Positions 46,113 through 55,430 are shown, numbered from the stretch's first letter. The stretch is DNA of 64,000 nt from CAUZFZ01 sp963579025 (GCA_963579025.1 CAUZFZ010000011.1:49598-113597); one strand, 5' to 3'. Notes: generated by a model from the sequence alone, not told the origin. Translations and numbers: made by a program.

Positions 46113-46496
46113 ATGGCCGATCCGGAGAAAGTCTTCAAAGTGGAGCGTGCGGGTGAAACACTGGTTGTTCTGCCGCAGGGCCCCGCATTGCACTTTCAGC
46201 ATCACGAAGTTCACGTCGAGTCAAACGCTCTTTACCGAGCCTTGGACGCGCCGGGAATGAAGAATGTCGTCGTTGACCTGTCCGATGTGGATTATGTCGA
46301 CTCGGTGATCATCAGTTCGATTCTGCGGTGCCTGACGAAGACCAAACAGCGTCGCGGCAAGTCCGTCTTCTGCAATGCGTCCACCAACATGCAGGAGCTG
46401 TTGAAGTCGATCAAACTCGGCAAGCTCTGGCCGAGTTTCTCCTCGCGCGAAGAGGCGCTGGCGTTCATTGACGGGGACGGGAATGTGATCACGTAA
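46113..46496 (+). CDS. STAS domain protein (anti-sigma factor antagonist-like)
   Basis: A 127-residue STAS domain. The pattern is the standard one: N-terminal strands (GETLVVLPQGPALHFQHHEV), NVVVDLSDVDYVDSVIISSI around the phosphorylation site, then SVFCNASTNMQELLKSIKLG and WPSFSSREEALAFI. The site reads D63-S64-V-I instead of the common DSSGL, so the serine is kept but the loop is altered. Such proteins bind anti-sigma kinases in partner-switching regulation. No kinase or phosphatase partner is encoded next to it here, so the pathway is not known. Confidence 0.85.
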   Translation: MADPEKVFKVERAGETLVVLPQGPALHFQHHEVHVESNALYRALDAPGMKNVVVDLSDVDYVDSVIISSILRCLTKTKQRRGKSVFCNASTNMQELLKSIKLGKLWPSFSSREEALAFIDGDGNVIT

Positions 46497-46561
46497 CCGT
46501 GATGTGCGGCGTCCTGATCGTGCGACACACGATGACTTCACCGGCAAGGTGCAGCGACGTG

Positions 46562-48118
46562 TCAGGGAATCGCCAGGGACCCGCTGATCTGTTGATCCGT
46601 TGCGGGATCCCGCCGCTCTCGTTCAACCGGCAGCGGGTCGCTCGCCTTCGATCCCGCTGAGCCCGCCGACGCGGGTGTTTCCTCACGAAAACTGCTGATG
46701 AGAGCAGGAATGGCGGCCAGGCCGATTCCACTGAGAGCGGCGGCCGCGATGCGCCGCACTTCGGCGTCCTCATCTTCCAAAGCCCGACTGAGCATCGGCA
46801 CGGCTGCCAGGTCGATTCTTGACAGTGCCTTCGCAACCGATCGGCGCACCAGAACGGAACTATCCGACATCAGGCGTCCCAGATCGCCCATCGCGCCTTT
46901 GGCCAGAGGCCCCAGACATCCGAGAGACTCGGACGCCAGTTGCCGAATCGTCGGGTCGTCGTCGCTTAGTGCTGCGCGCAACGGCGGAACAGCTTCAGGC
47001 CAGCCGACGCCCAGTTTCCCCAATGCTCGAATGGCGGCAGCCCGTACTGCCTGTTCATTGTCCTGCGCACCAATGCACAACGCACCTATGGTCGCGGAAC
47101 TAACTTCGCCAATGGCCTCAAGTGCCTGAGTTGCCGCGGCGCGAACCACGCAGTTTTCGTCAGTCACCAGCTCAGTCAGGACAGGTGCCGCTTCGCCAGA
47201 TCTCGATCCGAGCCAGCCCAGCGCCACCACGGCCCCGTGTCGGCAGTCCGCATTGGAATCACGCAGAAGATGCGTCAGTCCGGGGATCAGATTGGTCGCG
47301 ATCGGACCAAGACGCTCCAACGCCTGAGCCACCGCGGGTCGCATGCCAGGAACATTGTTTTCAAGGGCTCGATTCAGCGGTTTGACCACAGTCTCATCGA
47401 GCTCCGCAATCGCCATCACCGCCAACCGTTGAGTTTCGACGTCTGAGTCATCGACCGAAACCGCGACCGAAGCACGCAACGTATGGTCAAGGCGGGCAAG
47501 CATCGATACCGCGTTGCGACGATGCACGGCGTCGGCGAGCCGTTCAATGACCCCTGGTGTAATTTCGTGCGACACCGTCCCGGCGATTGCAGGCATACGC
47601 GGAAGCGATCCGATTGCAGGAGCCGCGACTGAGGCTGAATTGTCAATCGGGTTAGTCGCTGGCCGCCGCTTTTCGTCGGGCGCAATTCCTGCCAGAGATT
47701 GCCCAGAGGGCTTATCAATCAGCGACGGTCGTTCGCCAGCCAGCATTGGAGTGGCGAACACTCGAACCAGAACCAGATGCGCGGCTGTCACTCGTGTCCC
47801 ATCACGAAATTGCAGCCCGCCAATCGGGAACTGTCCGAACCACTTGTCCGCGTGTCGGACCCGAGTCGGAGCCAGACACCGCCCCGTGAACCAGATCGCA
47901 AGCCAGCCCACCAGCCAGAATTCCGCGACACCCAGCGGCCACAACATCCAATGCGTGTTTCGAGCGAAGTTCGGTGATTCATCCACTACAGCGTGTGTTG
48001 TTTCCGTGGCCGGTTCGGCCGAGTGTCCTCCAGACGGCGAGTCTTCGGTTGACGCCAGTGTTGCTGGCAGCAAACCAGTGACGGCCGTCATCAGGACGAG
48101 GAAACGGATACGTTGCAT
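46562..48118 (-). CDS. membrane-anchored HEAT-repeat protein
   Basis: A 518-residue protein. A signal peptide (about 1-23, FLVLMTAVTGLLPATLA) is followed by a polar stretch and one membrane helix (about 58-78, MLWPLGVAEFWLVGWLAIWF). From about 190 to 480 there are at least seven HEAT repeats of 36-38 residues, with units such as LMSDSSVLVRRSVAKALSRI, ALEDEDAEVRRIAAAALSGI and LVTDENCVVRAAATQALEAI. These form a superhelical scaffold for protein binding. The C-terminus is polar and charged. No partner is evident, but the coiled-coil gene lies 110 bp upstream on the same strand. Confidence 0.87.
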   Translation of the reverse strand: MQRIRFLVLMTAVTGLLPATLASTEDSPSGGHSAEPATETTHAVVDESPNFARNTHWMLWPLGVAEFWLVGWLAIWFTGRCLAPTRVRHADKWFGQFPIGGLQFRDGTRVTAAHLVLVRVFATPMLAGERPSLIDKPSGQSLAGIAPDEKRRPATNPIDNSASVAAPAIGSLPRMPAIAGTVSHEITPGVIERLADAVHRRNAVSMLARLDHTLRASVAVSVDDSDVETQRLAVMAIAELDETVVKPLNRALENNVPGMRPAVAQALERLGPIATNLIPGLTHLLRDSNADCRHGAVVALGWLGSRSGEAAPVLTELVTDENCVVRAAATQALEAIGEVSSATIGALCIGAQDNEQAVRAAAIRALGKLGVGWPEAVPPLRAALSDDDPTIRQLASESLGCLGPLAKGAMGDLGRLMSDSSVLVRRSVAKALSRIDLAAVPMLSRALEDEDAEVRRIAAAALSGIGLAAIPALISSFREETPASAGSAGSKASDPLPVERERRDPATDQQISGSLAIP

Positions 48119-48228
48119 GGCTCCAGACGCCTTCGTGAAAACACTTCATGGGGTCTCAGCCACCAGGCTGCGTCACAGGCCAATGCCCCCCAACTCAACA
48201 CCGAGTTCGTCAGCATGTCTCGATTGCC

Positions 48229-51126
48229 TTACAGCGCCCCGTCGGTGCTTTCCCTGGCCGCGGCCAGTTCCTGAAGTTGCGACTGCAAATCGCCAAGCTG
48301 GCTCCGATATCCTTCCAGGGCCTGCCGGCGACCATCCACGCCCGATGCGGACGTTGTTGTTCGTCTCTCCACAATGCACGCCCATTCTGTTGGTGCATCT
48401 TCATCAGCTTCCTGCTCGGGAGACCGTGAGGTGGCACCGGCCATGTCAGGCCTGCCCGTGTCATTGGATTCCGCAGGGTCAACCCGCCACTCACTGGTCG
48501 CCGAACCCACGTGGGGCAGTTCCGAACCGCACTCCGACGTTTGACTGTCATCCAGCGACGAGTCGACATTCAGGTCGACAGACTCCACCGGCGGTATCGC
48601 GAATTCCGGCATGAGGGGTAAATCGACTGTCGACTCAACGACATCGTTTCCGAGCCCGCCGAGGATGAATTCCAGCTCTTCCGTTGATGGCTGACCCTCC
48701 GACGAATTGAGATTCCTCGACGTGATTTCCGCCGGGGCTCCATTGAGACTGGTCGCGACGGACACCAATTGAGCGTTCATCTGATTCAGACCACTTCGCA
48801 CGACCCGCCGTTCCTGTTCGAGTTGCCGACGAACGCGAGATGTCTCTGCTTCGAACGTCTTGCGAGTCCGCCCAACGTTCTCCGCAAACTGTTGCTTTGC
48901 TCGATCAAACCGAGACGCCAGCTCTTTGCTCTCGTGTTCAAGTTTCTCACGACCCTGTCGCAATTCAGATTTCTCACGCTCCAATTCGGATTCGCGTCGC
49001 GCACAGGCCTGAGCAAATGCGGCTTTGTCGTGCGCAAGCTGCTTCTCGTGAAGCTCTCGCGTTGCCCGTAGCTCCTCCTCGACCTGACGGCACCGGGCGG
49101 TCAGTTCGGCATCAGTCTGCTGGACCTTTTCGTCCAGGAGTTGTTTACGTCCCTGCAACTCACGCTTGTCCTGCAGCAGCCCTTCCTGATGCATCTGTTC
49201 GGCATGTCGCAACTGCTCGTCGTGCTCATCACGCATGTGTTCCAGTTCCGCACGCTGGTTGCTCCGCTCCGATTCAATCCGTTCCTGTTCGGACTCCAGT
49301 CGAGTGCGAAGCCGCTCCAGTTCGTGGCGTCCCGTCTGAATGATTGCCGCTTCGCGACCGCGTTCCTCATGCCACTCCTGACGCGAGTCTTCAAACGCTG
49401 TGCGTTCCGAAGCCAGCCCGGAAAGCAGTTCCTCTCGCTCCTGTTCCATGCGGGTGGTTTCCTGGCCAATCCTCTCGTCAAGTCGATGACGTTCGGTATC
49501 TCTCTCGTGCTGCGCGTGCCGCCGCTCGTGCTCAATTCGTGCCGTCTCCTGCTTAGCCCATTCCGATACCTGCTGGCGTTGAACCGTCAACTCGATGTCC
49601 TGCTGCTCGCGCTGTCGCACAAGTTCCCGCTCCACCTGATCACATTCTTCCCGCAGGGCGTGTTCGTGTTGCTGGCGTCGTTCGTTAAGCGCCGTCTGCA
49701 GTTCCTCAACCGACTGCTTCAGCGTGGCCTTTTCCGCCTCCAGTCGAACTCGTTCCGACTCTTGTTCGTCGATCCACTCCGTGCGCTGACTGAGCAGCTC
49801 CTTTTCAAGTTCCCCGCGACGCAGCTCGCAGTGGTCGGCAGTCTCGCGAATGAGTTGTTCCACTTCGTGAGAATTTGCGGCCAGTTTGACCCGTTCACGT
49901 TCGGTCAGGAGAGACAGTTCGGCGCGGCCCTGTTCCATCAATTGTTCATGCGCGAGTTCCTCCTCTCGCATGCGAACGCGCATCTCCTCACGCCGCGATT
50001 CCCATGCAGACTGCTCACGGTCCAGGTCTGCGTGCATGCGGGCCACGTCGTGCTCGACCGTTTGCCGCAATGCCAGCAGTTCGTCCTGCTCACGCTTGAG
50101 GCGACGGCTCCATTCACGCTGCTCATGTTCGAGCTGCTGTGCTGTTGCGTCTCGTTGTTGCTCAAACTCAATGCGCGCCGCATTGAGTTCCTGCAACTGG
50201 TGTTCGCGATCGTTCCGCAGTTCCTCGTCGTGTTCCAGACGCTCGCGGGCCAGTTCTTCACGTTGCTCTGTCAGCTCGCGTTCGCGTTCCGATTGTTCGG
50301 CTTCGTCTGCCTGTCGGATCCGCTGTTGCTCCGCCTGGAAGTTATTGTGAGCTCGCAAAATCTCGTCGCGTGCCTTCTGCTTTTCGTCAGCCAGTTCGGC
50401 CAGCTTTCGATCGCATTCTTCAATGATCGCGCGATTGCATTCGTCACGCCGAGTGCTTTCCTGAGCAGGTTGCGTCAGGTCGTGAGTCGTGGCGGCGTGT
50501 GCAACGCGGAGCTGCTCCTGCAGTTGGTCGAGAGAACTCTCGCGACTGGATAGTCGATTCTCCCGCTGATCGAGGGTTTCAGTCCACTCAGAGAGTTTGC
50601 CGGATTCTTTCTGCAAGTTCCGGGATTCCTGTGCGTGGCGTTCAGCCTCGACTGCCGCTTCATGACGCAGCTCGCCGAGCATCCGTTCCTTGACTTCGCC
50701 CAGAGCGTGCTGCGCGACCTGGACTTCTGCGTGCAGCGTGTCACGCAAAGATGCCATAGCCCGACGCTCATCCTCCGCAGACATTTCACGGTGACCATCG
50801 ACCAGTGTGCCATCGGGCTGGTCGGAGTAGATCGCCAGTCTTTCCTCTGCTACAGCTTCATCTGATACGGCTTCTTCAAACCACGGTGGCCTGGCACGAG
50901 CGGGTTCAGCGACTGGGTGATGTCCATCGCTGACTCCAAGTTCCTCGCGGTACTCACTGGCGAGCGACTCGGGTCCGTTGCGACGCCCGGACCGCAGGCG
51001 GTCTGCTGTCAGCTCGCTCTGCAGACGAGCCGCAATCTGACCGGCTTCCTGAAGAAAGCGTCCCTCATCAAAAGTCGCGTGATCTTCACCGGACTCCCGC
51101 GACACTGAATTGACCAGTCGGCCCAT
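48229..51126 (-). CDS. large coiled-coil protein, 965 aa
   Basis: An unrecognised soluble protein dominated by one long coiled coil, from about residue 110 to 790, very rich in Glu, Arg, Gln and His (EREREL, EQQRDATAQQLEHEQREW). The heptads run almost unbroken. A Pro-rich, acidic, non-helical segment follows at about 800-925 (EGQPSTEELEFILGGLGN), and the last 40 residues form another short helix (RSQLGDLQSQLQELAAARES). No signal or membrane segment is visible. ATG 51126 (MGRLVNSV) is preceded by AGGGA; ATG 51171 is an alternative. The length would span tens of nanometres as a rod. A cytoskeletal or scaffold role is possible but not shown. Confidence 0.85.
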   Translation of the reverse strand: MGRLVNSVSRESGEDHATFDEGRFLQEAGQIAARLQSELTADRLRSGRRNGPESLASEYREELGVSDGHHPVAEPARARPPWFEEAVSDEAVAEERLAIYSDQPDGTLVDGHREMSAEDERRAMASLRDTLHAEVQVAQHALGEVKERMLGELRHEAAVEAERHAQESRNLQKESGKLSEWTETLDQRENRLSSRESSLDQLQEQLRVAHAATTHDLTQPAQESTRRDECNRAIIEECDRKLAELADEKQKARDEILRAHNNFQAEQQRIRQADEAEQSERERELTEQREELARERLEHDEELRNDREHQLQELNAARIEFEQQRDATAQQLEHEQREWSRRLKREQDELLALRQTVEHDVARMHADLDREQSAWESRREEMRVRMREEELAHEQLMEQGRAELSLLTERERVKLAANSHEVEQLIRETADHCELRRGELEKELLSQRTEWIDEQESERVRLEAEKATLKQSVEELQTALNERRQQHEHALREECDQVERELVRQREQQDIELTVQRQQVSEWAKQETARIEHERRHAQHERDTERHRLDERIGQETTRMEQEREELLSGLASERTAFEDSRQEWHEERGREAAIIQTGRHELERLRTRLESEQERIESERSNQRAELEHMRDEHDEQLRHAEQMHQEGLLQDKRELQGRKQLLDEKVQQTDAELTARCRQVEEELRATRELHEKQLAHDKAAFAQACARRESELEREKSELRQGREKLEHESKELASRFDRAKQQFAENVGRTRKTFEAETSRVRRQLEQERRVVRSGLNQMNAQLVSVATSLNGAPAEITSRNLNSSEGQPSTEELEFILGGLGNDVVESTVDLPLMPEFAIPPVESVDLNVDSSLDDSQTSECGSELPHVGSATSEWRVDPAESNDTGRPDMAGATSRSPEQEADEDAPTEWACIVERRTTTSASGVDGRRQALEGYRSQLGDLQSQLQELAAARESTDGAL

Positions 51127-51413
51127 GATGCCGTCCCTGTCTGAATTCCGCTGACGTGAGGCAAGGCGCATAACTGCGCTCGGTTCCTCACTGGGCTTAT
51201 CGGTTAGTCAAGCAGTGCCGGTTGAGTGGAAACTGACGATTTGCGAATTTCAGTAGCCGGGGCAGACTTTTCCGAATGCGCTGTGCCGGACTTTGGGGAT
51301 GCCGACGACTGCGGTCTGCAGCCACATCACGGACAACCCGAGTGTTGAGCCCGGAATCTCGCGATCAGGCCCGGTCGTGCGTGGAGCAGCAGACAGAACT
51401 CGCGGACCGTGCG

Positions 51414-52553
51414 TCAGTCGAATTGAATTCCGTCGTCAGTCGCGCGCATGTTTGGCGGCGGATTGATCCGTGACACGGCACCGTCCCCGGCTTCGCCGAA
51501 GAACTCGATGGTCTTCGCCCCAGGCAGCAAGTTGTCGGGCAGCACGACTTGGAAGCCACACAACTCCTGCTCCGGAGTTCCGTACATGTCGGCCGCTGCT
51601 TTATGCCGGTGATGATGTCCCGACAGGTCGAAGTGATGCACGCTTCCATCAACCACAATGAACAGACCATCGACGGAAGCCGTGCAGCGGCGATCCAGGG
51701 CCCATCCGCGACAGACGAACCCGTCGCCGGTCAACCGGCATGGGTCCATACATCCCACGATCGATTCCGGAACGACTGTGAACGAGGGCGCGTCCTTCGA
51801 GGCGATCTGATAGGGCAGCATTTTCAGGCAGCCGGCCCCGACTCGCATGTGATAAAGACTGTGACCAGCAAGCTCCGCAGCCAGCACGGCCAATGCCAGA
51901 TGAGACACGATCAGTGGCACGACCCGCCCCGTCCGTAAGTAAAGACTGCACCAGACTGTTCCCGCGCAAAACGTGAGCGCCATCAGCGGCAGGTTCGGTA
52001 AATGCACGAGCGCAAACAGCGTTGCCGACACGCCAACGGCGATCCAGCGTCGACGGAAGATCTCGAAACAGGCGGGCAGGACAAAGAGATGCAATCCCAC
52101 TTGCTGAACAGCGACGGTCGGGAGCTTCCTGGCAAGCCAGTGAGCCACACCGCGCGTTGCCACTTTTGAGTCCGCGTTCGCAAGCAATTCGAGCCACTCG
52201 GCCATGCCAACGAACAGCAGCCCGCCCATTGCCGACAGAACCAGCATTCGTCCCCATGCCTGGCCAATGGAACAGCTCCGGACGATTCCTGGCCGTACGG
52301 TTCGCCCCGTACGCCGAACTGATCGCACGGCAACACACAGCAGGACGACGACAGGTACCGGCACCAGGACCTTCAGCGAGGAGTCGTGCAAAGGGAACAG
52401 AACCAGTTCCAGTGATCCAATCACGACGACCAGCTCAAGCAACGGCCGCAACCAGACAGCACCGATGTTCGACGAGGGCGCGGTTGACGTTCGTCGGTCG
52501 GAATCCGAATCCGGGCCGGGGCCAGGCAATGTGGTCGACAATTCCGTCTGCAT
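51414..52553 (-). CDS. CPBP/Abi-like membrane protein with replaced glutamates and an extra C-terminal domain
   Basis: A 379-residue membrane protein. Hydrophobic helices cover about 33-220. The segment LHLFVLPACFEIFRRRW, then ATLFALVHLPN and GTVWCSLYLRTGRVVPLIVS followed by H218, has the layout of CPBP intramembrane proteases (EExxxR, then FxxxH, then a second His). In place of the paired glutamates it reads Q150-Q151, so the usual catalytic acid is missing while H184 and H218 remain. Residues about 245-350 form a soluble domain (CMDPCRLTGDGFVCRGWALD; CGFQVVLPDNLLPGAKTIEF) like the beta domains with a GWAxD motif found in some exported proteins. An ATG at 52562 is an alternative start. It may be an inactive or altered member. 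Confidence 0.72.
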   Translation of the reverse strand: MQTELSTTLPGPGPDSDSDRRTSTAPSSNIGAVWLRPLLELVVVIGSLELVLFPLHDSSLKVLVPVPVVVLLCVAVRSVRRTGRTVRPGIVRSCSIGQAWGRMLVLSAMGGLLFVGMAEWLELLANADSKVATRGVAHWLARKLPTVAVQQVGLHLFVLPACFEIFRRRWIAVGVSATLFALVHLPNLPLMALTFCAGTVWCSLYLRTGRVVPLIVSHLALAVLAAELAGHSLYHMRVGAGCLKMLPYQIASKDAPSFTVVPESIVGCMDPCRLTGDGFVCRGWALDRRCTASVDGLFIVVDGSVHHFDLSGHHHRHKAAADMYGTPEQELCGFQVVLPDNLLPGAKTIEFFGEAGDGAVSRINPPPNMRATDDGIQFD

Positions 52554-52657
52554 GCGCCGCATCCTGCGTGATTTGTGAGGGACCGATCACCTCACGCTCG
52601 CGGAGGCAACAGCCGCCGGATGTCGCCTCACCGTCAAGGGAAAAACGGTCCGTTGTC

Positions 52658-52680
52658 CCCTCTCCCCCGTGGGGAGAGGG
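52658..52680. repeat. C/G-rich hairpin, 10-bp stem
   Basis: Perfect stem CCCTCTCCCC / GGGGAGAGGG with loop CGT, followed by TTAGGGAGAGGGG, a partial repetition of the right arm. This kind of sequence is widespread between genes in planctomycetes (recalled, not searched). Confidence 0.6.
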
Positions 52681-52816
52681 TTAGGGAGAGGGGCGTCCGG
52701 CGATCCTTAACGCGGCGCTTCGTATTTCAATCCCTCACAGTGTGTCAACGGCGATGCCGTCACAACGCGCGGCGTGCGTCCTGGAGCAATTTACCTTTTT
52801 CCGTAGTGGATGTTTT

Positions 52817-52888
52817 CGGGAGGGCGAGGCTCCTGCCGAGCCGCCGATCGCGAAATCCGTGCGGCTCGGCGGGAGCCTCGCCCTCCCG
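52817..52888. repeat. 72-nt palindrome
   Basis: Arms of 28 nt (52817-52844 and 52861-52888) pair with one mismatch and enclose a 16-nt loop. The outer part reads GGGAGGGCGAGGCTCC. It lies 39 bp beyond the stop of the minus-strand ceramidase-like gene and could terminate it. Probably a dispersed repeat. Confidence 0.75.
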
Positions 52889-52926
52889 GCCTGTCACTCA
52901 GTGACGACGGACAAAAGTAAATCGTC

Positions 52927-54237
52927 CTAACCACCCAGAGTCTGCTTGAGCGCTCCACGAATCCGTTCCTCGCAGCCGGGATCGACCCACAGCCAGGAAT
53001 CCTCGAATCGGTCCGCAACGGACGCCGCTGTCGGCACATAGCCGGGCCAGCATTCGCCGTAACCGATGGACTGAACGAAACTGTCCGGCCGCAGTTTCTG
53101 GGCAATCAACTGATAACCAACGAACGCTTCGCCGGGGAACAGCACGATCTGGGCCGGGCCGAAATCAACAACCGGAAAGTCAATCCGGTTTCCACTGGTC
53201 ACCCGCATGCGGCTGCCAAGCGACATGGCTGCGTGGATCCGCTGCTCGGTCTTCAGCTCTGTGTTCTCTAACTTCGCGAGTAGCGCCGCGGTCGAGAAAC
53301 GTTCTTCCGTCCGGAACGGCAGATCAAGTGTCGTCGAGCGAAACTGAGTCCCGTTGAATGGAACGCGCTTCGCCGACTTCGATGACGCGACCATCGCCTC
53401 ATAGAGTCGATTCGCAAGAAGCTCTCGATTGGCCGGCGAGCCATCGTTGTATTTGCCCGCGGTCACATCTCCGCTGCAACCCGACACGTAGATCTGATGC
53501 ACAGCCTGATCGTCCCGCCGCCGACGCTCACGCGCCATGCCGACGAAGTCATAAGTCACGCCACCGCGCCCGTAATAGCTCATCGGATGAGTCGCATAGC
53601 TGTGTAAAGCGACAAGCTGCTTCGTGCCGTTCCAGAAACTGATTGTCTTGAGGAACGGATCAATCAGCCCGTCGGGTGCCTCGGCCAGGAACTTGTTCCC
53701 GCCCGAGCGACTGCCACGCCCATAAGACACTCGACCATCTTCGTATTTGATGCGTCGGTTCGAAGCGATCTTCTCGACCTTCGCCTGCCCCAGTTCGAGG
53801 TGTGTGACCGGTTGAGCATCGGAGATCGACTCCTGTGCGGCCGCGGCCACACGCTGCACGCAGTCTTCGTGAAACGGGACATCCATCAGCTCGCCAGACA
53901 AGCCAACTTTGTCCAACAGGTTCTGGGCACCGATGTCCGTCACTGGCGCGTCATGCTGATGCAGGCTGCAGACCAGCACACGCTCCCGCGTGGTGCCCAT
54001 CGTCTTCGCAATCACTTCGCGCCAACGGTCGTACGCTTCATTCCGAATCTCACACCAGTCGACCGCCACCAGCACGATGGGCTTTTCCGCACCGGCGCCG
54101 GTCTCAAACAGCACGAATCCGTGAGCCTGCAGAGGATCGACGATCTCTTTTGACTTGGTCGGAAGCAGGCCCATACAGCGATGGTTGAGCGGAATCGTGA
54201 CATCGACGGAAAACGGTGCGATCAGTCGTTCGGGCAT
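52927..54237 (-). CDS. neutral/alkaline ceramidase-like protein
   Basis: A 436-residue protein resembling the N-terminal catalytic domain of neutral ceramidases (PF04734-like). Likely metal ligands are His residues in VCSLHQHDAPVTDIG and LVALHSYATHPMSYYG. Other matching parts are IYVSGCSGDVTAGKYNDGSP and the C-terminal VDFGPAQIVLFPGEAFVGYQ and IGYGECWPGYVPT. It lacks the C-terminal domain and the signal peptide of true ceramidases, so it may be cytosolic and act on another amide. CAGGAG precedes the start. Planctomycetes encode several such proteins. Confidence 0.85.
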   Translation of the reverse strand: MPERLIAPFSVDVTIPLNHRCMGLLPTKSKEIVDPLQAHGFVLFETGAGAEKPIVLVAVDWCEIRNEAYDRWREVIAKTMGTTRERVLVCSLHQHDAPVTDIGAQNLLDKVGLSGELMDVPFHEDCVQRVAAAAQESISDAQPVTHLELGQAKVEKIASNRRIKYEDGRVSYGRGSRSGGNKFLAEAPDGLIDPFLKTISFWNGTKQLVALHSYATHPMSYYGRGGVTYDFVGMARERRRRDDQAVHQIYVSGCSGDVTAGKYNDGSPANRELLANRLYEAMVASSKSAKRVPFNGTQFRSTTLDLPFRTEERFSTAALLAKLENTELKTEQRIHAAMSLGSRMRVTSGNRIDFPVVDFGPAQIVLFPGEAFVGYQLIAQKLRPDSFVQSIGYGECWPGYVPTAASVADRFEDSWLWVDPGCEERIRGALKQTLGG

Positions 54238-54297
54238 GACGGCTCCTGGGTGGCAGACTTTTACATTTCTGGAATTGGGTCGTGTGTCCGGCTGAAA

Positions 54298-54519
54298 TCA
54301 GAAAAGACTTTGTTGCGTCTTGGGCGGTTCTGTCTCCAGCGGTCGAATCGCCAGCGTGTACGAATCATTGACGATTCGCTCGCCCTTGCGTAGCCGCTCG
54401 GCCACCGTGGCACCGACCGGAAAATGCCGGCCCAGTTCTTCAATTGCATCTTCAACCGATGCCGCAACAAACCGGCCTCGATTGTTGTCCGCCGTTTCAA
54501 TCAGAGCAACGACCGCCAT
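54298..54519 (-). CDS. small hypothetical protein, 73 aa
   Basis: A short protein without recognised family. It reads as a compact alpha/beta unit: MAVVALIETADNNRGRFVAA, then SVEDAIEELGRHFPVGATVA and NDSYTLAIRPLETEPPKT. Its composition is that of a normal soluble protein and its frame matches minus-strand coding. It lies 60 bp upstream of the ceramidase-like gene on the same strand and downstream of the VTT membrane protein gene, so it may be part of one transcript. Confidence 0.6.
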   Translation of the reverse strand: MAVVALIETADNNRGRFVAASVEDAIEELGRHFPVGATVAERLRKGERIVNDSYTLAIRPLETEPPKTQQSLF

Positions 54520-54569
54520 GACGGGTGTTCTTTCTATTTTCAGAACCGACAGGAAGCTGGTTTCTCACT

Positions 54570-55331
54570 TTATTCGACAGCACTGTCCTGTAGCGCCTGA
54601 CTCGGCCGGAATCGCTCAGTCAGTTTCTTCACCACGATCGGAAACACTCCCAGCAGGACGAACGCCGCGAGCAGCTCGGGCGACAGAATCCCCGCAGTGC
54701 CTTTTTCCTTCAGCGTATTCAGGTCAGGCACGCTGGAGCCTGCATACACATAGACCGTCGTTCCGGGCAGCATTCCCAATTGGCTGATCCACCAGTACGT
54801 GACGACGCGAATCGAGGTCAGACCCATCAGCAGGTTGATGGTGAAGAACGGGATGGCCGGAATCAGTCGCATCGTGAACAGATAGAATCCGCCTTCGCGT
54901 TCAAACGCGTCGTTGACTTTCTGCAGGCGGTCACCAAACCTCGATTGAATGGAGTCTCGCAGCAGATACCGACTGAACAGAAAAGAGAGCGTTGCGCCAG
55001 CCGTCGAAGAAAAACTCACGACAATCAGTGCTGGCACGAATCCGAGATACCACGCGTAAACAAGAGTCAGGATCAGTGCGCCCGGCAAAGACAGTCCCGT
55101 AATCGCGACGTAGGCAAGCACGGCCAGCGCGTAGACCAGGATGGGATGGTCACTCTTCCACGCCCGAAGCTGCGATTCCCGTTGGGCGAGGCTTTCAAGA
55201 TTCAACTCGTCCCCGAATTGCAGGTAGACAATTCCCGCAGCGAGCACGACGCCTGCGAAGACGAACAGCTTCCCGATCGGAACTCGTGACTGGTCGCGGG
55301 GCGTCGGGGGTGAATCGTGTGGTGAGGTCAT
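54570..55331 (-). CDS. TVP38/TMEM64 (VTT domain) family membrane protein
   Basis: A 253-residue membrane protein of the VTT/SNARE-associated family. ATG 55331 follows GGAAGGA; two upstream in-frame ATGs are less well placed. After a polar N-terminus come helices at about 20-37 (LFVFAGVVLAAGIVYL) and 65-110. The family core is GLSLPGALILTLVYAWYLGF, STAGATLSFLFSRYLL, FTMRLIPAIPFFTINLLMGL and WISQLGMLPGTTVYVYAGSS. Members are thought to move or scramble lipids or small solutes; the actual role is not known here. The two small genes that follow may share its transcript. Confidence 0.9.
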   Translation of the reverse strand: MTSPHDSPPTPRDQSRVPIGKLFVFAGVVLAAGIVYLQFGDELNLESLAQRESQLRAWKSDHPILVYALAVLAYVAITGLSLPGALILTLVYAWYLGFVPALIVVSFSSTAGATLSFLFSRYLLRDSIQSRFGDRLQKVNDAFEREGGFYLFTMRLIPAIPFFTINLLMGLTSIRVVTYWWISQLGMLPGTTVYVYAGSSVPDLNTLKEKGTAGILSPELLAAFVLLGVFPIVVKKLTERFRPSQALQDSAVE

Positions 55332-55430
55332 CTGCCGTGTCCTTCCCTGCAGTTCGTTTCCTGACATGCTCGGCTCAGCATCGTGGACTGGCCGGACCTC
55401 GTCAGTGAACCGGATTACGAACACGACCTG

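Larger units (their letters stand above)
52563..52926. other. intergenic region with two palindromes
   Basis: No gene is supported in these 364 bases. Two hairpins are present: 10-bp stems CCCTCTCCCC / GGGGAGAGGG at 52658-52680 and the longer palindrome at 52817-52888. Short open frames here translate the repeats. Confidence 0.6.

Noticed and set aside
49141..50553. A 470-codon open frame on the plus strand
   Set aside because: It is the antisense shadow of the long coiled-coil gene; the Leu/Phe-rich, hydrophobic translation comes from reading Glu/Gln/Arg codons in reverse.
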